Assembly: GCA_964345975.1 (NCBI GenBank)
Contig: CAYFSS010000004.1
Location: forward strand, 1 to 64,000
Reading direction: 5' to 3'
From: CAYFSS01 sp964345975
GTDB lineage: Bacteria > Bacillota > Clostridia > Saccharofermentanales > Fastidiosipilaceae
DNA: 64,000 nt
Positions 35,319 to 45,129 of this stretch are shown one piece after another. Below the pieces are notes generated by a model. It did no database searches and was not told the origin of the DNA. It saw only the letters and a list, made by a program, of their open reading frames with translations. Within the stretch, counting starts at the first letter, position 1, and each line of letters starts with the position of its first letter. The position numbers and the translations under genes were made by a program.

Positions 35319-36440
35319 TTAGGAAATGATGGTGTTCTCGGTCTCTTTGTCGAAGAGGACGATGCGATCAGCGTCAACGTTCATACTGATCTTGTCGTGA
35401 ACCTTTGCAACCGTGGTGATCGGGTCAACACGTGCCGTAACGGTTGTATCGTCAAGGGAGAGATAGAGATAGGTCTCAGCACCGAGCATTTCAACAACGT
35501 CGACCGTCGCTTCAAAGGTTGTGCCATTGACTTGACCTTGTGCAACTTCTTCAGGAACGTCTGAGAGAGCCTCAGGACGAATACCTACGATGATGTCCTT
35601 GCCGATATAATCACGGACTGAAGGCACATTATATTTTCCTGCAGGGAGCTGGATCTGTTGAGAACCGAAGACAACGGAGAGGTTGTCTGCATTCTCGACG
35701 AGACGGCTGTTGATGAAGTTCATAGGAGGCATGCCGATAAAGCCGGCAACGAAGGCGTTGACAGGGTGCAGATAAAGGGTTGAAGGATCGTCGACCTGCT
35801 GGATGAAACCATCCTTCATAACAACGATACGAGTACCCATGGTCATAGCTTCCGTCTGGTCATGCGTAACGTAGATGATCGTGGTATCGAGGCGCTGGTG
35901 GAGCTTGGTGATCTCAACACGCATCTGAACACGAAGTTTTGCGTCGAGGTTTGAGAGAGGCTCGTCCATCAAGAAGACCTTAGGATCACGGACAATAGCA
36001 CGACCAAGAGCAACACGCTGGCGCTGACCACCGGAGAGAGCCTTCGGCTTACGGTCAAGGAGGTGTTCGATTTCAAGGATACGAGCAGCTTCAGTAACAC
36101 GGCGCTGAATTTCATCTTTCGGAGTCTTGCGGAGCTTGAGACCGAAGGCCATGTTGTCGAAAACCGTCATGTGTGGATATAGAGCGTAGTTCTGGAAAAC
36201 CATTGCGATGTCGCGGTCTTTCGGCTGAACATCGTTGACGAGACGATCATCGATGTAGATTTCACCTTCGGAAATCTCTTCGAGACCGGCGATCATACGA
36301 AGCGTCGTTGACTTACCACAACCTGAAGGTCCAACCAAAATGATGAACTCTTTGTCCTCGATGTCTAAGCTGAAATCCGCAACGGCGACAACGCCACCGT
36401 CAAATCTCTTGTAAACATTTTTCAAAATAACATTAGCCAT
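35319..36440 (-). CDS. ugpC: ABC transporter ATP-binding protein, MsmX/UgpC (carbohydrate CUT1) type
   Basis: It energises carbohydrate or glycerophosphate importers. The 373-aa protein has Walker A GPSGCGKST (about 37-45), ALSGGQRQRVALGRAIVR, MDEPLSNLDAKLR, the VTHDQTEAMTMG switch, and a C-terminal OB-type regulatory domain (from about 240; IRPEALSDV). No permease or binding-protein genes are next to it. A stand-alone ATPase of this type is typical of the shared MsmX-like subunit that serves several sugar transporters in Firmicutes. The gene is followed by a strong terminator. Confidence 0.93.
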   Translation of the reverse strand: MANVILKNVYKRFDGGVVAVADFSLDIEDKEFIILVGPSGCGKSTTLRMIAGLEEISEGEIYIDDRLVNDVQPKDRDIAMVFQNYALYPHMTVFDNMAFGLKLRKTPKDEIQRRVTEAARILEIEHLLDRKPKALSGGQRQRVALGRAIVRDPKVFLMDEPLSNLDAKLRVQMRVEITKLHQRLDTTIIYVTHDQTEAMTMGTRIVVMKDGFIQQVDDPSTLYLHPVNAFVAGFIGMPPMNFINSRLVENADNLSVVFGSQQIQLPAGKYNVPSVRDYIGKDIIVGIRPEALSDVPEEVAQGQVNGTTFEATVDVVEMLGAETYLYLSLDDTTVTARVDPITTVAKVHDKISMNVDADRIVLFDKETENTIIS

Positions 36441-37007
36441 AAATTACCTCCATTATTGCCGCAAACTCCCGTATGCAGTCTTAATTCACTGATAGAACTA
36501 TAGCAACATTGGCTTTTTATCTCCACATGAAACTTTCACAAATCCATTCTCATCTCTTTGGCCCATTTGACAAATCTTGCGCTTTTTCACCATTTTGACG
36601 GCTTATTTTCTTTCTTGACGCGCTGCAATGCAGCTTTCTTAAGCTGAGCAATGCTCCTTTGATTCCCTAAAAAGCCCCTCAGCCCTATCTTTCGGGTTGC
36701 AGCGATTACTTTTCTTGGTGATTTTGTCAGTCGGTGATGTTTAGCATGTAGGCTTCGCACAGCTCATAAGGGTGACGGATGCAAGTCCATGAAACGTGTC
36801 CGCAACGGGGTAACCGTTTGCCATCGCCGTGCTTGGCGTGATTGGAACCCAATATCGCGTTCGCAAGGGACGGCGGTCGTTGGGGATCGCGGTCATTGGG
36901 GATGGCGGTCATTGGGGATGGCGGTCATTGGAGTTGACGGTCATTCAGGTGGGTTGTCATAGCTATCATAGAGCTTGTTGAAATCCATGCGCATGAGTCA
37001 TTAGCCA
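36441..37007. other. Long spacer between alr and the ABC ATPase gene
   Basis: This holds the upstream region of the ABC ATPase gene (36441-36600, AT-rich; no promoter I would commit to), a Cys/Arg-rich + frame at about 36735-36962 with no start signal, and the 16-nt tandem array (36874-36953). No gene could be supported. Confidence 0.55.
36874..36953. repeat. 16-nt tandem array, five units
   Basis: Five successive 16-mers of consensus CGGTCATTGGGGATGG; units 2 and 3 are identical and the outer ones diverge. It lies 55 nt downstream of the alr stop. Because 16 is not a multiple of three, it is not a coding repeat. Confidence 0.9.
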
Positions 37008-38300
37008 TCATCCGTTTTGCGGTTCGTGAGAATAGGTGTACAGTCCGGTGGATTTAAGAAAAGGCCTTTTGCGAGAAAAATACAAGCGTGGGACACGGGA
37101 ATTAATCCCCGTCATAACTTCATAAGGGATGGAATGTCCAATCTCGGCTAAATCACCGGCAGACATAGCCCCCGCATCGCCACCAAAGAGCGTGACCTCC
37201 GCTCCCGGTCGATAGGCATAACAAGCCAGACGTTCCTGTGGCAGGCTGACCACGAGTGCATCCATGCAGACCCGCCCAACAACGTCGGCATTTAAGAAAT
37301 CGGGATCGGACTCAGCTCGTTCATTTTCTTCTGCTTCAGGAATGGAGTTGAGCAAAGACTTATGGGTACTGGGATGGACTTTGGCGCCCGGACTCCAAGT
37401 CCTGGAATAGCCGTCGCCATAACCCACGCCAATCACGGCAATTCTCGTCGGCTGCTCCGCTTGCCACGTCATGTTGTAGCTGACGCCGGACTCAGCAGGA
37501 ATATCGGTGACTTGAATGACTTCGGCCTGCCACCGCATGACAGGTTTCAAACGACCCTGCCAGTCTTCGCATCCGTTAGGCAAAACGCCATATAACGCTA
37601 AGCCGGGGCGCACCAAATCAAACGCAAATTCAGGAAATCTAATAGCAGTAGCCGAGTTTGCAACATGGCGGCGATTGATCTTGACCCCTCGATTCTCGAG
37701 CTCATGACAGAAGGCAGTATAGGAAGCTACCTGGTTTCGCGTGATGCTATCTGCCCCGGGATCGTCGGCGCAAGGCAGATGCGTAAAGATACCTTGGCAG
37801 GTTAGGCTCTTCAATCGCAAAATGGACTCGGCTCTATCCAAGGAGACAGCGTCATCGACCTTCAAGCCGTAACGGTTCATGCCGACATCGACCTTGAGGT
37901 GGAAAGGCATTTTGACGCCTTGGGCGGAAGCTCTTGCTGCAAAGGATCTGGCCTGTACCACATCGATGATCGTGGGCATGAGGTCGAAGAAAATCAATTC
38001 ACGATAATGTCGTACCGGAACCGGCGACAGAATCAAGATAGGGGCTTCGATGCCGGCCATCCTTAGCTGCTTGCCTTCCTCCATCGTGCTTACCGCTAAT
38101 TGAGTAGCTCCACCTTCAAGGAATGCTTTTGCCATCGGAAAAGCCCCATGGCCATATCCATTGTCTTTCACCACTGCCATAATTTCGGCATTGCGAGGTA
38201 AAGACCGACGCAACGAGCGGACGTTATGCCACGCAGCATCGAGGTCGATCTCAAGCCAATTTCTGCTCAAGTCCCAGCGACGCTTCATTGTTTCATTCAT
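37008..38300 (-). CDS. alr: Alanine racemase
   Basis: It produces D-alanine for peptidoglycan. The PLP lysine is K45 in VVKDNGYGHG (usually VKANAYGHG), and the second catalytic base is the tyrosine in GVSYNMTW; GRVCMDALVV and the C-terminal PYEVMTGINSRVPR are typical. ATG 38300 has GGGAGG six bases upstream and gives 430 aa; the frame opens 33 nt earlier without a site. It is longer than usual because of an acidic insertion of about 30 residues before VVGRVCMD. A 16-nt tandem array follows the gene. Confidence 0.95.
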   Translation of the reverse strand: MNETMKRRWDLSRNWLEIDLDAAWHNVRSLRRSLPRNAEIMAVVKDNGYGHGAFPMAKAFLEGGATQLAVSTMEEGKQLRMAGIEAPILILSPVPVRHYRELIFFDLMPTIIDVVQARSFAARASAQGVKMPFHLKVDVGMNRYGLKVDDAVSLDRAESILRLKSLTCQGIFTHLPCADDPGADSITRNQVASYTAFCHELENRGVKINRRHVANSATAIRFPEFAFDLVRPGLALYGVLPNGCEDWQGRLKPVMRWQAEVIQVTDIPAESGVSYNMTWQAEQPTRIAVIGVGYGDGYSRTWSPGAKVHPSTHKSLLNSIPEAEENERAESDPDFLNADVVGRVCMDALVVSLPQERLACYAYRPGAEVTLFGGDAGAMSAGDLAEIGHSIPYEVMTGINSRVPRLYFSRKRPFLKSTGLYTYSHEPQNG

Positions 38301-38382
38301 AACTATCCTCCCTACTGCTCGAAGATGAATCAATAATCACAGCAGTTACCATCATGCCAAATCATGCCCGAAAAACAACAAA

Positions 38383-40247
38383 TTATAAAGTGGCAGACAG
38401 ATCATTCTGCGCAGGGCGCAGTCCTGCCAAAGCAGTGTCCAGCGCTGTCAAATCCGTGCGCAGTTCTGCCAAAGCAGGGTCCAACGCTGTCAANNNNNNN
38501 NNNNNNNNNNNNNNNNNNNNNNNNNNNNNNNNNNNNNNNNNNNNNNNNNNNNNNNNNNNNNNNNNNNNNNNNNNNNNNNNNNNNNNNNNNNNNCCAGCGC
38601 TGTCAAATCCGTGCGCAGTTCTGCCAAAGCAGGGTCCAACGCTGTCAAATCCGTGCGCAGTTCTGCCAAAGCAGGGCCCAGCGCTTGGACCAGTCCGGAC
38701 GGCGTGACACCGTCCGGACCCGTGCCCTCCGCCAGCCGATCTGCGGCACGGCCGTGCAGGAAGGCGGCCATGGCGGCGACCTCGACGGGATCCTGCTCAG
38801 AAGCAGCCAGTAATGCAGCCATGATCCCGGCGAGGACGTCGCCGGAACCGGCGCAGGCCAGGCCCCGGTTTCCGGAGCGGTTGACGTAGAGCCGGTTCCT
38901 GAGCGCGCTATAGGTCAGGGTGCCACTGCCTTTCAGGAGGAGCGTGCACGGCGCGCGATGGCCGCCGTCCAGCACGGCTTCCAAGCGCTCGGCATGGCAC
39001 CCGAAGAGCCGACGGAATTCGCCGGGGTGCGGAGTCAGGATCGGTTCTGAGAACTCTGAAGGTCTGGAGGAGAAGCGAGTGGACTCCGGCAGGGTTTTCA
39101 GCAGATCGAAGATTCCGGCATCGAGGATGAGTTTGGGGGCTTTTTGGATGAAGAAGTTAAAGCAACGAGTAAGCTCGTCGTGATCTGTCATCCCCGGCCC
39201 TAGGAGTACGACAGTCTGCGGATTCGTTAAATCTAAGGTGCTGAAGCCTTCTTTCGTCCGATCGTGGACGATGATTTCCGGATAGCGTTGAAGAGCTAGT
39301 TTTAAGACGTTCGGAGGGGCAAAGAGTTCGACGTAGCCTGCCCCGCTGTGGAGAGCCGCCCCGGCAGCCAGAAGCGCTGCCCCCGGGTAACGATCCGAAC
39401 CGGCAAAGATGAGCACACGTCCTTGACTTCCTTTATGTGAGGCCTCAGAAGGTATACGGTCAAATTTACGAAACATGGCAGTATCCATAGCAAACATGCC
39501 AAGATGGCCTGCAGAATCTTCAGATGCCCAGAAAGACGCTGCAATCGAAGGAGAGATTTGGAGAGGCTTTTGGATGATCATGCCTGCGTGAATTTTCCCC
39601 GGCTCCGTGAGAATTGAAACATGAGGAGCCTCGAGAGCTACCGTCTCATCTGCTATAACCGCCTGCTCCGTGACGTGACCTGTTTCAGCATCGATACCGG
39701 AAGGAAGATCGACCGAAACCACCCGAGAGCCAAGAGAACGTGCTTTGTTTAATGTAATAAAGAGATTAGCGAGCTCATTGGGCAAACCGCGAGAGGCTTC
39801 AAAGCCTGAGCCAAGCACACCGTCAACCAGCACTTCGCCTGATCTAGGCTCATAAGCAGAAAAATCATAGGACTGAATTCCCGCAGCCAGAAGAAGCTTG
39901 CGTTGCAGAGAGACAGCCGTAGGAGAAAGATAAGGAACCTTGTCATCCGAAGCTATCGCAGCCTCCCGATGATCCGGCTCGAGCCCTTCTCCCTCTTGCA
40001 ATGGATTTAACATATAAAGCGTAAATGGCCATCGATCTGCCGCTAGATGCCTAGCCAAAACCAGCACATCACCACCATTGTTACCGTGTCCTGCAAAGAG
40101 CCTTAGGTGTGGCCGCATTGGATATTGCTCGTGAATATGATCCCTTACGGCAAGCCCTGCAGTCTCCATGAGGAGTGCCATGGGATATCCCTGATTCATC
40201 AGATATGCATCGAAACGGTTTTGAATGGTGCGACTTAATAAACGCAT
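38383..40247 (-). CDS. nnrD: Bifunctional NAD(P)H-hydrate repair enzyme Nnr (epimerase plus dehydratase), with repeat tail
   Basis: It repairs hydrated NAD(P)H. The N-terminal epimerase part has FAGHGNNGGDVLVLA, DGVLGSGFEA and VDLPSGIDAETG. The C-terminal kinase-like dehydratase has SQGRVLIFAGSDRYPGAALL, LTPHPGEF, LLLKGSGT and GNRGLACAGSGDVLAGIMAALL. After the normal end (near GLVQAL) come tandem 14-residue units of DPALAELRTDLTAL, then a 100-N assembly gap, further units and a divergent last unit, ending with TAA at 38383-38385. Because the unit is 42 nt, the frame is the same on both sides. The true number of units is unknown. The dehydratase part (about 38690-39100) is much richer in GC than its surroundings. 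Confidence 0.88.
38417..38679 (-). repeat. 42-nt coding tandem repeat in the nnrD tail
   Basis: At least two full units are visible on the right of the N gap and one full plus one degenerate unit on the left, each 42 nt and nearly identical; together they encode LTAL-DPALAELRTD units. The gap lies inside the array, as expected when short reads cannot resolve a tandem repeat. Confidence 0.92.
38494..38593. other. Assembly gap of 100 N
   Basis: Exactly 100 unknown bases inside the 42-nt array. 100 is a conventional placeholder, so the real length is unknown. 100 is not a multiple of 42 or of 3. Confidence 0.98.
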
Positions 40248-40489
40248 GTTTTTCCCTCAAGTCCATTTGGCCAAATTAGAACTGAAGTTTAGCATAGTAG
40301 GCTTTCTATGGAGCTATTTGCAGATGTCTAAGAATATAGCTAGATGACATGAGGAATCCGCTGACACTAATTATAATCGCTCCCTATCTATTTACCCCCT
40401 AGCTAATCGCTTTCTAGCTAATCGCTAATATGTAAGTCTTACCCGAAACCGATCTTCACCGCTACGTCTCATCTCCTACCCCTGACACA

Positions 40490-40520
40490 ACAATAGCCCA
40501 CCCTTTGGGCAGGCTATTGT
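40490..40520 (-). terminator. Hairpin after trxA
   Basis: ACAATAGCC (40490-40498) pairs with GGCTATTGT (40512-40520) with further inner CCC/GGG pairing. On the minus strand it lies about 25 nt after the trxA stop but is followed by TGTGTC rather than a T run, so termination may be weak. Confidence 0.5.
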
Positions 40521-40544
40521 CAAATTATCGAGTTGTAAAAGAAA

Positions 40545-40862
40545 CTAGATCGCTTCGTCGAGGGCGGCTGCTAATTCCTCATAGGGACGTGCGCCAACTA
40601 ATTGATTGACCACTTCGCCATTCTTGAAAATGAAGAGCATCGGAATACTGGCAACACGATAGTTTGCAGCAAGGGTCTGTTCCTCATCGACATTAACTTT
40701 GGCGACCTTGACTCGACCATCGTAGTCTTCCGCAAGACGTTCAAGGACCGGAGCAACCATACGGCATGGTCCACACCAAGCAGCCCAGAAATCCACCAAG
40801 ACAGGGATGTCGCTCTGCAGCACTTCAGCTTCGAAATTCTTCTCATTTAATTCATGTACCAT
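40545..40862 (-). CDS. trxA: Thioredoxin
   Basis: This is a general disulfide reductase. The active site WCGPC (C30, C33) sits in VLVDFWAAWCGPCRMVAP, and the cis-proline loop ASIPMLFIFKNG follows. It is 105 aa from ATG 40862, which has GGGAGG six bases upstream; an upstream TTG in frame would place that site inside the gene. It stands alone between nnrD and the kinase gene. Confidence 0.96.
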   Translation of the reverse strand: MVHELNEKNFEAEVLQSDIPVLVDFWAAWCGPCRMVAPVLERLAEDYDGRVKVAKVNVDEEQTLAANYRVASIPMLFIFKNGEVVNQLVGARPYEELAAALDEAI

Positions 40863-41227
40863 GGAATACCTCCCAAATAACAAATAATCATCTTAAAATC
40901 TGTATAAATGTACTGTGTGTGTTACTAAACGAAAGTATAGGACCCATGGATCAAAAAGTACGTTGCATTAGTTACGTTAGGCTAATCCATTCAGTAATCT
41001 CACTACATATATACATATATACATATATACATAGACTCTCTGCAAAAGGTCTTAGCTCCGGGTACTGATTTAGGATTTAAGCCCACAACCTGCAGTTTGA
41101 GCCCGTAACTGTACTCTTCCTAGACATAGATAAACCACCTCCTGTTGGTCCAAATATTGGGGCCAACTTTTGGGGGTCGCTCTGTTCTGACGCTAACGAA
41201 GTTCAAGAATCCTCCGAACAGCAAAAC
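40863..41227. other. Spacer upstream of trxA
   Basis: AT-rich spacer of 365 nt between trxA and the kinase gene. It contains the 8-nt repeat at 41005-41033 and presumably the trxA promoter (TATACT near 40936 and TATACA near 40902 on the minus strand are possible -10 boxes without a good -35). No gene is visible. Confidence 0.5.
41005..41033. repeat. 8-nt microsatellite
   Basis: ACATATAT repeated 3.6 times without error. Confidence 0.9.
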
Positions 41228-42232
41228 CTAATGAATAAACTCATTTAAGATCGAGACTTCAGGAATGATGTCAGGATCCACCTGCGGTAACCCTTCGCTG
41301 ATGCTTAGAAGTCGTTTTGCTTCCTTCACGACACGTTCAAGATTGGCATAATCGGGTCCATCCGGGAGATGACTTAGATATTTGGATTTTGGAAGGATAC
41401 CTGCTTCATACCGTTCTAAATCCTGACGAATATGAGCAGCTGCCAATGGAGGTATCACAAGGTATTCATAAGCTAGAGCGGAATTCACATAGACATGGGC
41501 TCGATCTAAGTAAATCGGCACAAATTCCTCTTCAGCATCACGGATAACCGGCCAGTAATCCAAGGTTGAGAACGCATTTGCAGCACGGTGATAGAAGTCC
41601 CTGTTTGTACGACGTAAGATTCTGATATCGTCCGATTTAAGGAGTCGCGTATCCCCATGGAGATGAGCTTGCGGCATGATAAAGATGCCATAGTGGACCT
41701 TCGGATCAAGGCGCTCCGTCAATTGCGGATGAAGGGCATGGAGACCTTCGACCAAGAGGACGTCCTTCTCTTCAAGCTGTAAGACATACTCCGGATCCCA
41801 AACCCTTTGTCTACCTTCAAAGATAAACTTCGGCATCTGGACCTTTTCACCTTTGATAATTCGAGCAATATGTTCACTCATTAAATCAAGATCCAGCATC
41901 TTCATCGTCTCGAAATCCGGCAATCCGTAGCTCGTCTCGATGTGCCCCGTGTCGAGGTAATAATCATCCATGGAGAGGACTTTTACATCTCTACCGTAGA
42001 GCCTCGTAGCACCTGAGAGCCTATGGGAAAACGTCGTCTTTCCCGATGAAGTAGGGCCACTGACCAAGACCAATTTGATCTCGGAGTTCCATGCTATATG
42101 CCAAGCAATATCTTGCGTTTGACGCAAAAAAGCCCCCTCGCTCTCCTGAACGAAACTCCGTAATGAAACTCTGCCCAGACTCTTCTCGAGTTCACTAACT
42201 GAATATACTTTCAAATCTCCGATGACCGCCAT
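41228..42232 (-). CDS. Uridine kinase-like nucleoside kinase
   Basis: This is a P-loop kinase of the uridine kinase/phosphoribulokinase family. Walker A GPTSSGKTTF is at 59-68; SMDDYYLD (acidic substrate loop), DFETMKMLDLDLM, VLLVEGLHALHPQL and RRTNRDFYHR are characteristic. ATG 42232 has GAGGAG nine bases upstream and gives 334 aa; the frame opens from a TTG 36 nt earlier. Many Clostridial relatives are about 550 aa with an N-terminal TGS domain; here only about 55 residues precede the kinase, so that domain is missing. The substrate (uridine/cytidine or another nucleoside) is not certain. Confidence 0.88.
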   Translation of the reverse strand: MAVIGDLKVYSVSELEKSLGRVSLRSFVQESEGAFLRQTQDIAWHIAWNSEIKLVLVSGPTSSGKTTFSHRLSGATRLYGRDVKVLSMDDYYLDTGHIETSYGLPDFETMKMLDLDLMSEHIARIIKGEKVQMPKFIFEGRQRVWDPEYVLQLEEKDVLLVEGLHALHPQLTERLDPKVHYGIFIMPQAHLHGDTRLLKSDDIRILRRTNRDFYHRAANAFSTLDYWPVIRDAEEEFVPIYLDRAHVYVNSALAYEYLVIPPLAAAHIRQDLERYEAGILPKSKYLSHLPDGPDYANLERVVKEAKRLLSISEGLPQVDPDIIPEVSILNEFIH

Positions 42233-42297
42233 TTGTAAGGTCTCCTCACTTCGAACTTGCTTTATCAATCAACCTGCCCTAAGCAGGATACTAATGA

Positions 42298-43749
<1,452 letters not shown>

Positions 43750-43792
43750 GGTTTAGGACGATCTCGTCTTAGGAAATTTTTAGCTGTCTTGA

Positions 43793-43830
43793 GAGATCCA
43801 TTCTTAACAGAATGGATCTCTTTCTTTCTT
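43793..43830 (+). terminator. Terminator of eno
   Basis: A perfect 11-bp stem (43793-43803 with 43810-43820), 6-nt loop and TTTCTTTCTT tail, 44 nt after the stop. Confidence 0.93.
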
Positions 43831-43886
43831 GATTGAGCGTTGTTCCTCAACTAAGATAATTGGATTACTGAAGAAGGAGGACCCTT

Positions 43887-44903
43887 ATGCTCCCGGACAA
43901 TTCCATACAAGATTCGCGCAGGCACCCGAAGCATTTAGGCGCACGACGAAGAATTATTGTGCTCTTCCTCCTGGCTGTTATGTTCTTAGCCGGTTGTTCC
44001 GAAGTTGATCCCTACCTCATGCAGGCTGATGGTGAATGGCCGAATCTCGCTAATCCTAACGTGGAAATTGACGAAACCTTCGAAACGACAACCATTCCCG
44101 ATGAGGTCATGATCACACCCCCAACCTCGGAGACGGTCGCAGCTGAAGAGCCTGAGCAGAAAGTCGAATACCTCTATGAGGTCAGTGAGGAGATGTCAGC
44201 TATCCTTCCAATCGAAGGAAAGAATGCTACACAAGGGGTTCTCCTTACCTTTGACGGAGTACCAAGCGAAAACACTCCTGAGCTCTTGGCGAAGCTTGCC
44301 GAGGTCAATGCCAAAGCTGTCTTCTTCATTAATACGGACCAATTAGAGAATCCCAAAGCTCGCCAAATCGTGGAGCAAATCCATGAAGCCGGTCATATGC
44401 TGGGTAACGGTGCTAAGCCGGGCATGACGAATTTTGCTAGCGAACAGCAGAAGGACTACATCGTGGAAGTCTCTCGTCTTATCCGCAGTGTCAGTGGATC
44501 GTACCCCATTCTCTTCCGTCCTGTTTGGGCCGACTATGACTGGCAGACCAGTGAGCTCGTTAAAAGTTTTAATATGTCTCTTATTACTTGGGGATACTGC
44601 TACGATGCTTCACCCGAATATCAAGATGCTGCATCCTTGACTAACATCAGTCTCAATACGTCGCTCCTCAACTCCGGCGTCGTCGTTTTAATGCATCCTT
44701 TCAGTTGGACTATTGAGGCTATTCCGGGACTCGTCAACGGTTACAGAAATCTTCATTATGAAGTCATCGATCCTCATACCATTGCTCCTCGCACGAGAGT
44801 TGATGCACCAAACCCAATCGATGACGAACCGGGCGAAGGCCATGAAGCCGGTGAGCCTTATTACGAAGCGCAAGATGATATCCCTGCGGCAGGTCATTCA
44901 TGA
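43887..44903 (+). CDS. Lipoprotein with polysaccharide-deacetylase (NodB) fold, active site lost
   Basis: An N-terminal hydrophobic segment ends with the lipobox LAGC (C37), so it is a predicted lipoprotein outside the membrane. An acidic/Thr-rich spacer (about 40-105) leads to a NodB-like domain. The usual catalytic TFDDGP is TFDGVP (only the first Asp, D123, remains), and GHEIGNHxxxH reads GHMLGNGAKPG, so both metal histidines are glycine. The later motif ILMHD-like (VVVLMHPF) and FRPVW are recognisable. It is probably a non-catalytic binding relative. GAAGGAGG precedes the ATG. It follows eno but has its own transcription start unless the eno terminator is read through. Confidence 0.85.
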   Translation: MLPDNSIQDSRRHPKHLGARRRIIVLFLLAVMFLAGCSEVDPYLMQADGEWPNLANPNVEIDETFETTTIPDEVMITPPTSETVAAEEPEQKVEYLYEVSEEMSAILPIEGKNATQGVLLTFDGVPSENTPELLAKLAEVNAKAVFFINTDQLENPKARQIVEQIHEAGHMLGNGAKPGMTNFASEQQKDYIVEVSRLIRSVSGSYPILFRPVWADYDWQTSELVKSFNMSLITWGYCYDASPEYQDAASLTNISLNTSLLNSGVVVLMHPFSWTIEAIPGLVNGYRNLHYEVIDPHTIAPRTRVDAPNPIDDEPGEGHEAGEPYYEAQDDIPAAGHS

Positions 44904-45129
44904 GTCCTTTGTGGCAAATTCATGAAAGTTTTTTCTAGTGCTCTCAATTTTTCACACATATTTCTACACAAAAGCCCCTTCGACTTTTGTCTATATTGTC
45001 AGCCTTAATATGAATTTGTAGTTTCCGGTAAATTCATGTGGTATTATTTACAAACTATTACATCTGTAACATAAACGTAATCTTGCGCTGATTCTTATAC
45101 TTCTGTCATCAGTGCAAAGGGAGGTTCGT

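Noticed and set aside
36735..36962. Cys/Arg-rich + frame, considered as remnant of a group II intron or transposase
   Set aside because: No start codon with a site, no catalytic motif, and the last third is the 16-nt array. Similarity to a mobile element could not be supported.
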